From positions 85,391,730 to 85,455,729 of the forward strand of contig CM030363.1 in NCBI GenBank assembly GCA_017893485.1: a stretch of DNA of 64,000 nt, given 5' to 3'. A model generated the notes under the pieces. The model saw nothing but the letters and a program-made list of their open reading frames with translations. It searched no databases and was not told where the DNA came from. This document shows positions 20,925 to 32,843 of the stretch, piece after piece. A program made the translations under genes and the position numbers. Within the stretch, counting starts at the first letter, position 1, and each line of letters opens with the position of its first letter. This stretch comes from Hemerocallis citrina (Eukaryota; Streptophyta; Magnoliopsida; Asparagales; Asphodelaceae).

Positions 20925-21514
20925 AAACGACGACTTCGGAGTCCAATACTTGGCTCGATTCTGCTTCTACTACTCGTTCATAAGCGAGTATGAAGTGGTT
21001 CGCCATTCGTAATTGCTCCCACAACCATTGACTCTCTCTTTTAAACGACGAGTTCGAAGTCCTACACTTGGCTCGATTCCGCTTGTACTACTCGCTCATA
21101 AGCAAGTAACAAGAGGTTCACCCTTCAGAATTTCTCCCACAACCGTTGACTCTCTCTTTTAAACGACGAGTTCGGAGTCCAACACCTAGCTCGATTCCGC
21201 TTTTACTACTCGCTTATAAGCGAGTAAGAAGTGGTTCGCCATTCGGAATTGCTCCCACAACCATTGACTCTCTCTTTTAAACGATGAGTTCGGAGTCCAA
21301 AACTTGGCTCGATTATGCTTCTACGACTCGCTCATAAGCGAGTAAGAAGTGGTTCGCCATTCAGAATTGCTCCCACAACTGTTGACTCTCTCTTTTAAAC
21401 GACGAGTTCGGAGTCCAACACTTGGCTCGATTCCGCTTCTACTACTCGCTCATAAGCATGTAACAAGAGATTTGCCATTCGGGAGTGCTCCAACCACTAT
21501 CGACAACTACAAAT
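20925..21514 (+). repeat. 118-bp tandem repeat array (5 copies)
   Basis: Units start at 20925, 21043, 21161, 21279 and 21397, all exactly 118 bases apart, each opening AAACGACGAGTTCGGAGTCC. Each contains TACTCGCTCATAAGCGAGTA, a hairpin-forming inverted repeat. The last copy degenerates after about 21490. Confidence 0.95.
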
Positions 21515-21656
21515 GCCATCAAAACACACAAATACGAAGACAAGTATTATTTCATTGAAATCTGAGAAACAAGTCTAGTTACAAGATCAACTGCTCATCT
21601 ATACAGTGAGAAATAATACTTGTGAAGTTAAAAGTGCAAGACTCCTAAGGCCTACT

Positions 21657-22420
21657 TCAGTGCCTCTGAGGTGCGGGCATACTTCGGTTAAAAGACACCA
21701 GAGGGCGACGAATGTTGAACTGCCGGCGTCCTCCCTCGGCACTCATCTCTAGACCGGCTAGCCGAGAAGCATCGGTGGCACCCGTTCTCACGGTGGCTCC
21801 AATGGACGTTCCACTCGACGAAGCTGTCGCCCCACTTTGCATGTTGCCCAGACTCCGAAGCATTGACGGCGAGTGACGCGCCAGCTCGTGGAAGGTTATC
21901 CCCCTATCATGCTCTTCGCGAGTGCAGATGGTGGATTGGACATTGCTCTGTTCGGGTTGTGGTTGAAGACGGCGACCTCTGCCTCGAGCTCGAAAATTCG
22001 CTCTTTAAGCGAGTCGTCTCTCACCTTTATTGACAAACGAGGCAACCACATTGAGCCTGCCCCTTGAGATCCTTCGGTGATCGTCCGCCGATGGTGAGCA
22101 ACCTCCATGCTCTTGCCGAGGGTCACTTTCTTCAGCTCATCCCTCTCCGCCGTCACCTTAGACAAGGAGTGGCGAAGATGCTTAATCTTCAGGCCGAGGT
22201 TGGCTTCTACCGACGAATTCAAGTCAACGCCTTCAGGGGTCCTCTCTTTAATCTGCTCCTCTAATCGCCTCCTCTCTATGTCTCGACGAACTAAGGTCGA
22301 CCTCAAGTGCTTTAGCTCGTATTTCGCCTTATGGAGGCCCCACTCTACTTCTCGAAGATGCTCTAGGTTCTGCTCGAGCCCCAATCTCATCGCCCCTAGA
22401 CTAGCTCTTAGGCAAGCCAC
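21657..22420 (-). pseudogene. Antisense coiled-coil ORF in Tat element
   Basis: On the reverse strand, 22420 down to 21896 is open with a charged, heptad-rich sequence (LEQNLEHLREVEWGLHKAKY, LRHSLSKVTAERDELKKV, LKERIFELEAEVAVF) typical of a coiled coil. A frame change at about 21890 leads to a Ser/Thr/Gly-rich tail that ends at 21657. No database family is recognised. It follows the main antisense gene on the same strand and could be its distal exon or a second gene. Confidence 0.6.
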
Positions 22421-23299
22421 TTTGGCTATCCAAGGCTCCTAGACGACCTATAGCGCTTTGACGATCTGAAAAGAACCAAGGCACGGTGCCGTTGAGATTC
22501 ACACTACTCCAACACTTTGACAAAAAAAAAGTTTGAAATTTTCTCAACACTTAGACAAAAAAGAGTTCGAGATTTTCTCAACACTTAGTCAAAATGGAGA
22601 ACTTTCTTATTCATTTCAAAGTTGAAGCGGTGGCCAGTCCACAGTTCGGCAATACAAAAAAAAAGAAAAAAAAGAGAGGCGACTGAGTCAGGGAGCCACC
22701 TCGAGGTGCTGCTCTGAAGCACCTTCGCTCGGCAGAGTGACGAGCGCCACTTCCGGGTTCACCTCCTCCTCGCCATCGCCTTCAGCTTCGCCACCCTCCC
22801 GCTCGGGCTCGACTTCCGCCAGAGGGATGAACTCCTTGCCCTCTACCGGATCGTAGAAGTAGTATGTCGAACCGTCGAAACTGGGGATGCGAGCCGCCAC
22901 ATGCTTCAGAGCTCGAGCGTAGGCCTCCTCCATATTTGTCATCATGTGGGCCTCCGCCTCATCCTGAATGGCTTTCGTTGCCTCCACCACCTTCATTTCC
23001 TGCCCCTTCAGTGCCTCCTCGGACGCCCTCAAAGCCTTCGCCAGCTCCTCCTTGAGGCAAGCCTTCTCCTTCTCCAGTGCCTCGACCTTGGCTGTCTCGA
23101 CCGCTGAGTGCTGGAGCGCTTCGGTGAGCTTCGTCTCGAGGGCACCCACTTCGACTGCTCGTGATGCCGAGAGCTGTTGTTCGGCCTCGAACAGCTTCAC
23201 TGCCTTGGAGCGCTCCGACCACTCGCGATCATTCACCGCCTTCATCTCCTTCTCTTGCTCGGCGAACTACACGAGCATATGGCTAAAGTGGCAGAGGGT

Positions 23300-23378
23300 C
23301 TGTGAACAAAACAGAAGAATATGAGAACTCAAAGATCGTTAACCCTGAAGCTGAAGGAAACAGAGCGAGGCTACTTAC
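23300..23378 (-). other. Intron 2 of antisense gene (79 bp)
   Basis: Reverse-strand donor GTAAGTAGCC (at 23378) and acceptor TTTTGTTCACAG (ending at 23300). Removal joins two open segments in the same phase. Confidence 0.65.
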
Positions 23379-23854
23379 CGAAATCGTCGACCAGGCGATC
23401 TCCAAGGCGGCATCGCCAACCGTACTTGCCCTCAGCACCGCGCGATCTTTCGGGGTCGGCGGATGGCATACCGCCTGCATGCACATCCCCGCATCACCAT
23501 GGAAGCTATTCAGCTTCATCACCTGCCAGTCGGGGATGAAGAGCCCCTTGTGCTTTTCGGTAAGGATGGACTCCACCTCGGTCGTGAGGGGCAGCACCTC
23601 CAGGGCCAGAGCGGCACTGGTTGAGAACCCCCCGCTCGAAGATCCCAGGGCTTCAGCCGAAGGGAGCGAAACTTGCGGCTCCGAGGGGGCGTCGCTGACT
23701 AAGTCGACAACAGCCGCTGGCGCCGAGGGCATTTGTGCCGCTCGGTCGGAAGGAGGCCCCGCTGTAGTCCTCTTCCTCTTTTTCGTGTCCGCACCCTTTG
23801 CCGCTACCGCGCTCCTCTTCGCCATCAGGGCTCGGTAGTCCATACTGGGGGCTT

Positions 23855-23947
23855 CTCTACATAAAGAGAAACCGAGCAAAAGAGTTGGTGAAAAACACAA
23901 ACACTAAAATTAAGTACTTATATGTTAAAAAAAGTAAAGGAGCGTAC
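23855..23947 (-). other. Intron 1 of antisense gene (about 93 bp)
   Basis: Reverse-strand donor GTACGCTCC (at 23947) and acceptor TTTATGTAGAG (ending at 23855). An AG two bases earlier is also possible, but only the one at 23855 keeps the reading phase into MDYRALMAKRS. Confidence 0.5.
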
Positions 23948-24860
23948 TGGGGTCGATCGGACTGAGACCCCCACCGAACAAGACCTCCTCGATAATATCC
24001 TTCCAACTGAGGGTCGGAAGATCGAGGATCTTCGTCACTATCCCCTCTTCTTCTTTGGTAAGCACCCGTTCGGCCTTCGCCCACTTCGGAATGTCCTCCT
24101 TCCACGCTGTAGGGAAGCCCCACGACTCAGGACCTCGGATCAAGAAGTACTTCTCCTTCCAATGCTTGATGGAATCCGGGATCTCGATCATTTTAACCCC
24201 CTTTCTCGGCGATAAATAGTACTGGTACTCCATCTTGCTCATTCGACAGATCCGGTAGAGGCTGCAGAGGAGGACGAGTTGGGGCTGCACACCAACTGCC
24301 TGACATTGGAGGATGAAGGCAATGACGTGCCACCACATGTTCGGCATGAACTGCATGGGGCTCAGGCCGTACCACTGCAACACCTCAACAACGAAAGGCA
24401 GAAGCGGTAGCCGATGGCCGGCATTGAGTGCGTCGTACGGGAAGACGCATGTGTCTAGCGACGTCCCCGTACACGCTCAGAAGTCGGGGCCAGGGAGTAG
24501 CAGTGCATGCTCCTTCGGGATGAGGAATCCCTTCCTGATCTGATGAAGGTCCACCTCGGTCATGATCGAGGGGATCTCATCCACCTCGGAAGGATCCTTC
24601 AGGCTGTTCTCCTCATACACAGCGGCCATCCCGTGCACCACCTTCTCCAAAATAACCTCGGGGTAGCTCCTAACCCTACCGAGGCTCGACAATGTTGACG
24701 GCAGCCGACCTAGCTCTCCTGCCCCCCTCGGAGTCTCCACTATCGTCGATACAATGGCTGACTTAGCCACTTCCTTCCATTTCCTCGGCGTGACCATCAC
24801 GGCTCGGTCGGCACCTTGGTCCGAAGTGGAGGTCTCGTCCCTTGACGACGCTCTAGACAT

Positions 24861-25137
24861 TTCAAGATTGAGTTTGAAATAACTATCCTCGAAGTGACGT
24901 TTACGGATGGAATAGGTCGCCGAAGATTAAAAATGCCTGGCCGTGAAAGCTAGCAACGCCACTCGAGAACAAGGATGGCTTTAGCAAAAGTGAAATAAAC
25001 ATGAAACTGTAAAAATGAGGGGAAAGAGGAGTGGTGAAAACTTATAAGTGTTAAAGTGAGATTCGGGTGGGCCTTCGAACACTTTGGGCTCCCATGACGG
25101 CCCATCAAAAGTTCAAATGCCTGGCCCTGAAGCCAAA
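24861..25137 (+). other. Upstream region of antisense gene
   Basis: Non-coding. On the reverse strand it would hold the promoter and 5' UTR of the antisense gene; I cannot point to a clear TATA box. GCCTGGCC(G/C)TGAA occurs twice (24935 and 25119). Confidence 0.4.
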
Positions 25138-25639
25138 ATTCGTGCATGATCTCTAGATGGACGGCTCAGATTGCGCCACGTCGCTCGGAGTCCCAATCCG
25201 AGCGACTGGCAATCCCGAGCTACTCATACAGAGAAGATCATGCCGAGCAGCATGGACCGTCCGATCGCCTCGTGGTTCGTGCCGAGATCTGATGGGGGGT
25301 CCTGATTTGGCCATGCCAACCAAAATCATGTTTTTTCGTGATCCATGCCGTCGTGCCTCAAGATTCGTGCATGATCTCTAGATGGACAACTCAGATTGCG
25401 CCACGTCGCTTGGAGTCCCAATCCGATCGACTGGCATTCCAAGCTGCTCATATGGAGAAAATCATGCCGAGCAGCATTAGCCATCCGATCGCCTCGTGAT
25501 TCGTGCCGAGATCTGATGGACGGTCTTGATTTGGCCACGACAACCAAAATCACGTTTTCCCGTGATCCACGCTATCGTGCCTCAAGATTCGAGCATGATC
25601 TCCAGATGGACGGCTCAGATTGTGCCACGTCGCTTGGAG
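25138..25639 (+). repeat. ~225-bp tandem array, left part
   Basis: Units start ATTCGTGCATGATCTCTAGA at 25138, 25363 and 25586 (225 and 223 apart). Core blocks are GCGCCACGTCGCTCGGAGTC and GTGCCGAGATCTGATGG. The LARD inserted inside the third unit, after CGCTTGGAG; the array resumes at 44270. Confidence 0.9.
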
Positions 25640-28600
25640 TGTAATACCCTGTAAAATAAATCAAATAATTTATTTTGCATTATTAAATAATATTAAATTG
25701 TAAAGTTGACTATTTTGACTATTTTCTTGAAACTATAATTATGCACGTGCAACACATGTGCAAAGTTATGAATTTTGAATTCTTAAAATATTATGGTGAA
25801 TGATTGAATTTCCTTATTTATTTATGATATTTTAATTTTAAGATTTATTTAAAATCAATTTAACTATTTTACGAATTTGTCGATTTTACACGTGCAAAAC
25901 ACGTACAAATATTTTTGTGCAAATATCCAATTTTAATTTTTTATTAAATTTTTCTACTTATAATTGAGTCTATCCTAAATTTTGGGATTTTTCTGAATAA
26001 AGATACTATTTTTATATATACCTCGAAAGATATGGGCTTTTATATAAGAAGCCGTTTGGATCTAAAATAAATAATGAAAATTTGTTTTTACTGATTTTTG
26101 GGCTTGCCATGGTCATCATTGAAAATAAAATATATTTAAACTTTATTTAGAGTTGATTTGGTAAGGATTTAAACAAATATGGTGTTTTTGCAAATATAGA
26201 ATTTATGTTGGATCTTGTGCAAATATTTTCCTGGAAAGTAAAAGTCAGATATTTTAACTGGAAAGTCTTATTTTTTTTAGTAGATACTATTTCTGAATTT
26301 TCTGGATTTTTACTAATATTTTATGATGTATTTGCAAATATTAAAAAAAAGAAGGACTTTTGTGCAAAATTGCCACCCTGTCTACAAATCCGATTTTTCT
26401 TTATTTCTGGGCTATGCTGGATTGCTGGACAACTCAGTAGTAAAAGGATTTGATTTGATTTTAATTTATTTAACTTAATTTAACTACTTTATAAAGAAAG
26501 GTTTATATATGTAAAGTAATAATTTGTTAAAGGATGTTTCAATAAACTTGTAAAACCCTAGAAACTCCAGATTTTGGCCTATATTATAGTCACTACAGCC
26601 GTCTCTCTCCTCTGCAAAAATAAAATATATTTTTATCATTAATTTCTTGGAGTTTCAAAGGAGTAATCTTGGATTTTACAAAAGAAGGGCTTTTTCTTAT
26701 TCTTCATTAATTCGATTGGATTTCTTCATTGAGGTGAGTGACTTGTTTTGTTTCATTTTGTTTTGTGTAGGTTGTATGTGAGTGACACAATTGTTTTGTT
26801 TGTTCTTTGAATGTTGTATGTGGTATTTCATCTACTAGAAAGCATGTTAGGGTTTGAGTATGAATAGGTACATGATGGATTGGATGGATTGATGAATTAA
26901 AATTTGAAACTTGTGAAACTCTAGTTTCTTATGAATAAAATTGTATGTGGATAAATCGAGATTGATGAATGTCCTATTAGAGATCATGGGTAGGCTATTT
27001 TGTTTTGGATTAATGTTGGATTGATCGAATATGGTAGGTTTCATGCATTAATCTAATAAAGATGAGATTTTTATCACTTTTGAATATTGGTTGAATGAAA
27101 CTTGATATGGTAATGTTATAAACTTATTATGTTTGTGAGTCACAATGATGATTCAGTTTTGAGAAATGTGGAGGAAGAGTTATGAATCAAGAGATCATGT
27201 CTTGAGAATCGAAATTTGGAATTTAGTTGAGTTTGAGGAAATACATCCAAATTGGGGATCTTTTCGAGATTTTAGTATTGATATGGTTTGGATCTGAATA
27301 TGAAGCTATTTCAATGAACAATTAATTTTTAAGAAACTCTATTTTGTTTGTATGCACAATTCAAGTTTGATCGAAAGAAATTAACAAATCGCTATTTTTA
27401 TAAATTCAAGTAGTTTTCATTTAGTTTTTATGGACTATTATATATCCTACAAGTTGTATTTGATCAAATAAGAAATATGCTTTTTTTTGTAGAAATCGTT
27501 TTCAAAAAGTAAAACTACGCATCAGTTGAAATATGCACAACTAAAAACTACAGTCTGTAGGTCGACAGTCGACCGTCGCTACCTGGCTGCTGTAATTTTC
27601 TTGAAGTTTTAAATTATCACGTGGAAAAGTCGACTGACTTATGTTTACAGTCGACCTAGTCTACTCTGTTTTGATGTCTCCCTAAGACTTGGATTTTTCT
27701 CTGGACAGTCGACCTATGACCTTTTACAATCGAATTCTATACTTAGAATTATTTTCTTAAAGATATTGGATTTTTCGCTCTGGACAGTCGACCGATGGCT
27801 TTTATAGTCCACTTGTAATACTTAGAATTATTTTCTCAAAGCTATTGGATTTTCTCTCTGGACAGTCGACCTATGCATGACTATAGTCGACTGATACTGA
27901 TGTATCTTTATATCTTTGAATGTTCTTTTAAATGATTTATTCTCTAAATGTTTTTAATCTATAACTTACTATTCTATACTTTATCTTCTAATGAACATAT
28001 GTTTTCAAGTGGTTTAACTGAGGAATTTATGTTGGAAGATTAGTTTGGATATTGAGTGTGAGTCTCTAGAGGGTAGGTGTGACCCTAGTATACCGGCAGT
28101 TGAGATATTTATAATTGGGCCTGTTGAGGCATTTTAGTTAATCAGTTGTTGAGTTAAATCCAGTGGGGTACACCAACTTTAGAAAATTCGTAAAGTAATT
28201 AAATAACCAAAATGATAAGGACAGGCACTAGTGATGATATGATAACGAGAACATGGGTTATGGACCTTAGTATGTCTTGCGGTGTGAGATAATCTCCGAA
28301 ATTATCCAGGTGTGAGTGAAATAGTCTCCTGAATTACCTGTGGTGTGGGATTGATCTCCAGAATTATCGGGATCGAAGCAACGTTCATGTGGTATTCATC
28401 TGATGAGGTGCCATCGCTTGTGGTGTGGGATATTCTCGAAGATTCCCAGCTGTGAGTAAAATAGTCTACGGAATTATCTATGGATAGAGATTGACCTTCG
28501 GAATTATCGGGGCATGGGATAATACTCGCAGTTTATCTTTATCTTGTAGTAGTCATCATGTTAGGATTAGTTGCATAGCGGGGGATTAAACTTTACAATG

Positions 28601-29193
28601 TGGAGACGTTAAGGGCTTGCACCAGACCTGTGTAGAGTGGGATGCATAGACTCCGACAAGTATGCATTAGAGAGTCAGTATATAGAATTGTGTTTTCTTA
28701 ACTTGGTTTCATGCATGTGTTTTCCTGTTTTCTACACTTGACACTTAGTCTAGTTTCACTTGATGTTTTCATGTTTCCTTGCTATGTCATATCTTATGTA
28801 TTCTTGTTTATTTCATGTCATTTATGATTCTATGCTTTACTTATGTTATTTGTTTTATGTCACTCACACCATTATGGCTGACCCCTTTAGTTTTGGGGGT
28901 TAGGGTTATTTCTAGCCTCGTATTTTACATGTGATTACTTTTAGCTTGAAATTTGGATGCAAGAGTTAAAGTGATGTAATGGGTTATGTAATTTGTAAAA
29001 TAAAGTGTTGTAAAGCAAGAAATTTGTAATTCAAGGTGTTTTGTATTCTGCTGTGCTTTGTAAACAATTGATGTAATAAAAAATTTTAATTTTTCCCTGT
29101 ATTTGGTTGCTATGTTTATGATTATATTGAAGTAGATTCTGAAATTGTGTCACGTATTTCTAAGATATCATATTGGAAATTCGGAGCGCTACT
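25640..29193 (+). repeat. 5' LTR of LARD (about 3554 bp)
   Basis: Begins TGTAATACCC, ends GAGCGCTACT (last base changed from A). Modules: CACGTG-type pairs (25743-25765 and 25889-25914), a TATA-like CTATATTATAG (26579-26589), donor-like GAGGTGAGT (26731), GTCGAC array (27561-27891), CTCCGAAATTATC array (28280-28520), GCACCAGACC block (28619), CTGACCCCTTTAG (28877). By eye it differs from the 3' LTR by several percent. Confidence 0.9.
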
Positions 29194-29197
29194 GATT

Positions 29198-29209
29198 TGG
29201 TATCAGAGC
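29198..29209 (+). promoter_or_regulatory. Primer binding site of LARD (tRNA-iMet)
   Basis: TGGTATCAGAGC, four bases after the 5' LTR. Identical to the PBS of the Tekay element at 3457. Confidence 0.9.
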
Positions 29210-29679
29210 ATGCTTCAATTAGTAATTTTAAACATAGTATGAGAAATAAACATAAAAGGACATTTGATGTGTGAGAACATAGGTGGAGATTAGAAGTGTG
29301 AGTACACAAGTGGACATTAAATACAACCTAGGTGGACATTAGAAGTGTGAGTACCTTGGTGGACATCTGATGTGTGTGACTTGATTGTTTGGTCATGAAG
29401 ACCTGTAAGGAGATTTAGACTGTTCGTATGCTTAGACTTGAATCAAATTTCTTTATCGCAAGTGTATTGGTTATTTTTGCATAAAGCATATATATTCCCA
29501 CTAGCTATTTTTGACCTCTTTTGTTCCCTTTGTGTATTGGATATTTTATTATGTAAGGTATTACCCTTTCAACTTGTATATTTTCTATCTTACTTATTAA
29601 TGATCTACTATATGTTTCCCTATTTTACCCACTGTATATAATTTCTGGATTATATGAATTTTGCCAGTGTTAATTTTTA

Positions 29680-29942
29680 CTAGTAATCTGCACGTGCAAT
29701 GCACGTTTTATGGGTTAGCACATGCAGTATGGACTGGGGATATGCACGTGCAATGCACGGATTTGATGGAGGGAGAGGAAGAGACGTTTTCGATTTTTGA
29801 GGGAACAGAATTTTATGGAGACTTTAAATGTGAAGTGAAAATTACAGAATTAACCATATAAATTTTTCTTAGCTTTTTATGTATATGGGGACATGATAGT
29901 AAAAAGCCGCTAAAATGGGGCTTTGCTTAATAATAGTATAGA
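29680..29942 (-). mobile_element. Non-autonomous Helitron (263 bp)
   Basis: On the reverse strand it starts TCTATACTATTATTAAGC (from 29942) and ends with hairpin ACGTGCATTGCACGT, a short spacer and CTAG (29680). The flanks are A before and T after, the standard A|T Helitron target. A second CACGTGCAATGCACG copy lies at 29744-29758. Too short to encode Rep/helicase. Confidence 0.85.
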
Positions 29943-31302
29943 TTTATTTATTTATTTATTTATTTTTAGTTGTAAAATTTAATTATCTTCCGCTAGATTC
30001 TTTTAATTATTTGCTCTCTTGTATATTTTGTGTATCTCAATTTTGTGATCACTCTTGTATCCTATCACTTTTACTGTTTTATATTTGTTTGCTTACTAAA
30101 TAACTTTTGTGTAATTAACATATTTTACATTTATTCGGTTTCTTTTATTGTCAGCAATTGAATTTACTTTCTTGTCTCTTTATCTCCAACCGAGTTTATA
30201 TTATTTCTATTCATTAGTGCAAACATTAAACTTTTACTAATCATCTTGTTTTTCTTTTAAAACTGTTTCTATGACTTTACTATTGGTTCTTACTTTTTGT
30301 CTTTTGTCCAAATTATTATTTTTGCAACTTTTGCTGTAAATCAATAGTGCATCCTTTAGCATTTCACAAACTCATTTTTATTTTGCGACTCTTACCATTT
30401 CTTCCTTGACGTTTTATTTATCTTACTTTCATGTGCTTTTTCGTTACTCGCATATTTTGCTATTACTTTTACCTACCACACTAAATTTCGAATTACTACA
30501 AGATAAGTTATTATTGCAACTCCTATTTTCTTTCATTATTATTTTTACTATATTATGAAATTTGGCGTTGCATATTTACACTTTCATTTTATATATATAC
30601 TTGGATTTTTCGATACTATATTTTCCGTTATTTTGTATTGTCTTATTTATTTTGGAGCATTCAAACTTGATTGCAATATTTTACTCATATAAATATGATA
30701 TGTTTCTGCACATTTAAATTTTTTATTATTAATTATGTTTTTGCACCTTATATTCAGTATCTTTATTATTACTTATAGATGACTACTTTTGTTATAATTT
30801 CTTTTCACTATTTAAAAGCTACTTATTAATTTTGTTGCTTCATACTTTTTGAATGTACTATGTGCACCCCACTAGTTATATTTTACTTAAACTTTATTAT
30901 CATTACATTCTTGATTTCTACATGTACTTCCTACAAATTACTATATAATGTATTTCAACATACTTGCTATGCATATCATTTTACATTTGTTTAATTCCTA
31001 CATTACTGTATATTTTATGATATATTTATTGTGTAAATTTGCTACATTGCATATGTATTTTCTCATTCACATTTGTATTTGTGCTTATGCATGTATTTCA
31101 TTCCGTTTCTTCTTACTTTTTTAAATTTCTTTCACTACTATTATTTTGTACTATTGTGTTTGATATTTATAATCTGTGCTTCTATTTTAATATTCTATCA
31201 GATGACTTTCAACTCCATTTCTTACTTTTGCTACTATTTTTATATCACGAATTTCAAAATATATCTTCGTACTTAAATTGAGCAATCAATATCTAAGTAC
31301 GC

Positions 31303-31533
31303 GTGGAGGACTGCATCATCTTGTTCATCGTTTTGTTGCAACTTGATGTCGAGATGGCAAACATGCAGCTAGACGTCAATGGAGGCAAATTGCAACTGGA
31401 TATCGGAGAGGCAAAATGTGCAACCGAATATTTAGATGCCAACCTGCAACCTGATGTCGTGGAAGCAAACCTGCAACTTGATGCCGAGAAGGCAAGTCCA
31501 CAGTTGGACATCAATGAGGCAAACCCACATTAA
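31303..31533 (+). other. Small ORF made of a 27-bp minisatellite
   Basis: A 76-codon ORF, 31339-31527 of which is seven 27-base units (nine residues each): QLDVEMANM, QLDVNGGKL, QLDIGEAKC, ATEYLDANL, QPDVVEANL, QLDAEKASP, QLDINEANP. The repeat keeps frame and avoids stops, and its composition (balanced, A/G-rich) differs sharply from the T-rich surroundings. No protein family is recognised. It may be a captured fragment or an expanded tandem repeat; whether it is translated is unknown. Confidence 0.6.
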
Positions 31534-31577
31534 AGAATTTCTACTATAATAACCCTACTAGTGTTTTATGTGTATAT

Positions 31578-32843
31578 TGTTAGGGTTATATACTGAAAGC
31601 ATCACTTTTGTATTAACTTTATTTCCTTATTTTTTTTGAATGAGAATCATATGGGCATATGTTTGCATATTGTGTTTATTATAATATTAATGCAAGTATC
31701 TGATATTCTATAAGGTTGATAATATGGTGTGAGGTGACACACAGAAGATCATATTATCAGTTTCCTATGGAATATATAAATAGTTCACAACCTAGACGGA
31801 CTTGGATAATCCATTGGAAAGGTTGTAGTGTAATCTGGTATTAGTCTATCTTGACTATAGGTTTACACTAGTACACTTTGTGTGTATTGAACAGGACCAC
31901 TTGAGGTTGTTCTCTTTGTACTGACTACAAAAGAGAACAAACACCTCTGTTATTATGGATGCTTATGCTCTTAATCCAGATATAATAACAGACATGTATA
32001 TGCAGTGTGCATTACTTTGACTCATAAAAGAGTGAGATTCATTATGGATCAACAACCTCCATGAATTGGGTAATAGCAATGTATATATGATGGGCTGTTG
32101 ATTGTAAAAGGAATCCATGTCCCGATACGTCGGGTTGATGATGTGACTTAAGGAGCTCATAAGGATTGTCATGTAAACCCTGCAGGTGAATTACATCCGA
32201 CATGACAAATAAATTTGAGTGGTACTACTTAAGGATAAAAGATGTTGATCAATATAGTTGTCAGTAACTTAATTTGATCGACGGACATTCGATATCTTAA
32301 CATGGGGAGCTGAACGAGCATATAATAAAAGGAGCCGATAAATATAATTTGGGATTAGGAAGGTAGTGCAACAATAGCGCCTTAGTGGACCGAGCTATTG
32401 TTAATGGGCCTGGGTTGTGTGTTCGGGCTGAACACGGGATACCCAGATTCGTTAGGAGACCTAACCCTAATTTCTCCTCATGGTCCCTACCGTAGCCTTA
32501 TATATATCCTCTATTCTCTGGCCGTCATCATCATCAGTGATAAGAAGTTTTCTCTAAATTCGTGATTCACGTAAGGAGAGAAAGAGAGGTCAGCCAAGGA
32601 GAAGAAAGGTTGGTAGACCGTCGCCCACACGACGTCCAACCCGAGGAAGGAATACGTGCAGAAGATCTTGGGATCGCAGACGGCTCGAAGTTGCTAGAAA
32701 CTATCGTCTTCTTCTCATCGCAGGTATAATTCGTGAACCCTAGATTCCGCTATAAAGGGTTAGATCACATATTAAATCTCTTAAACTTTTATGATCGATA
32801 TGCACACCAATCCGTGTTCCTGGGATTCATCGTAGTTCCATCA
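31578..32843 (+). repeat. 5' LTR of copia element
   Basis: TGTTAGGGTTATATACTG...GTTCCATCA. TATA-like TTATATATATCC lies at 32503-32514. The reverse-strand ORF 31963-32172 is repeated identically in the 3' LTR and is just LTR sequence. Confidence 0.95.

Larger units (their letters stand above)
22688..24860 (-). pseudogene. Antisense gene: gypsy-type 'transposase' family plus coiled coil
   Basis: Reads on the reverse strand from ATG at 24860 (MSRASSRDETSTSDQGADRA). Exon 1 holds FVVEVLQWYGLSPMQFMPNM, YYLSPRKGVKMIEIPDSIKH and WKEKYFLIRGPESWGFPTAW (about 24400-24080), the pattern of the plant 'putative gypsy type transposon' domain (Pfam Transposase_28). Exon 2 (about 23854-23379) contains a basic KKRKR and a Ser/Ala-rich part. 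Exon 3 (23299-22688) is a long Glu/Lys/Ala coiled coil (VETAKVEALEKEKACLKEEL) with an acidic tail. Two introns have GT-AG ends. An in-frame TGA near 24477 and a TAG near 23262 break it. Its role in Tat elements is unknown. Confidence 0.72.
29210..31577 (+). other. LARD internal domain, left part (non-coding)
   Basis: After short GTGTGAGTACC/GTGGACATT repeats (29270-29390), the top strand becomes strongly T-rich and purine-poor from about 29430 to 31270. No conserved protein motif is seen; long T-rich ORFs (29438, 31039) are compositional. It also holds a Helitron (29680-29942) and a 27-bp minisatellite (31339-31527). The same T-rich bias resumes at 39391. Confidence 0.75.

Noticed and set aside
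31963..32172. Reverse-strand 69-aa ORF repeated identically at 38510-38719
   Set aside because: Both are within the two copia LTRs; the duplication reflects LTR identity, not gene conservation.
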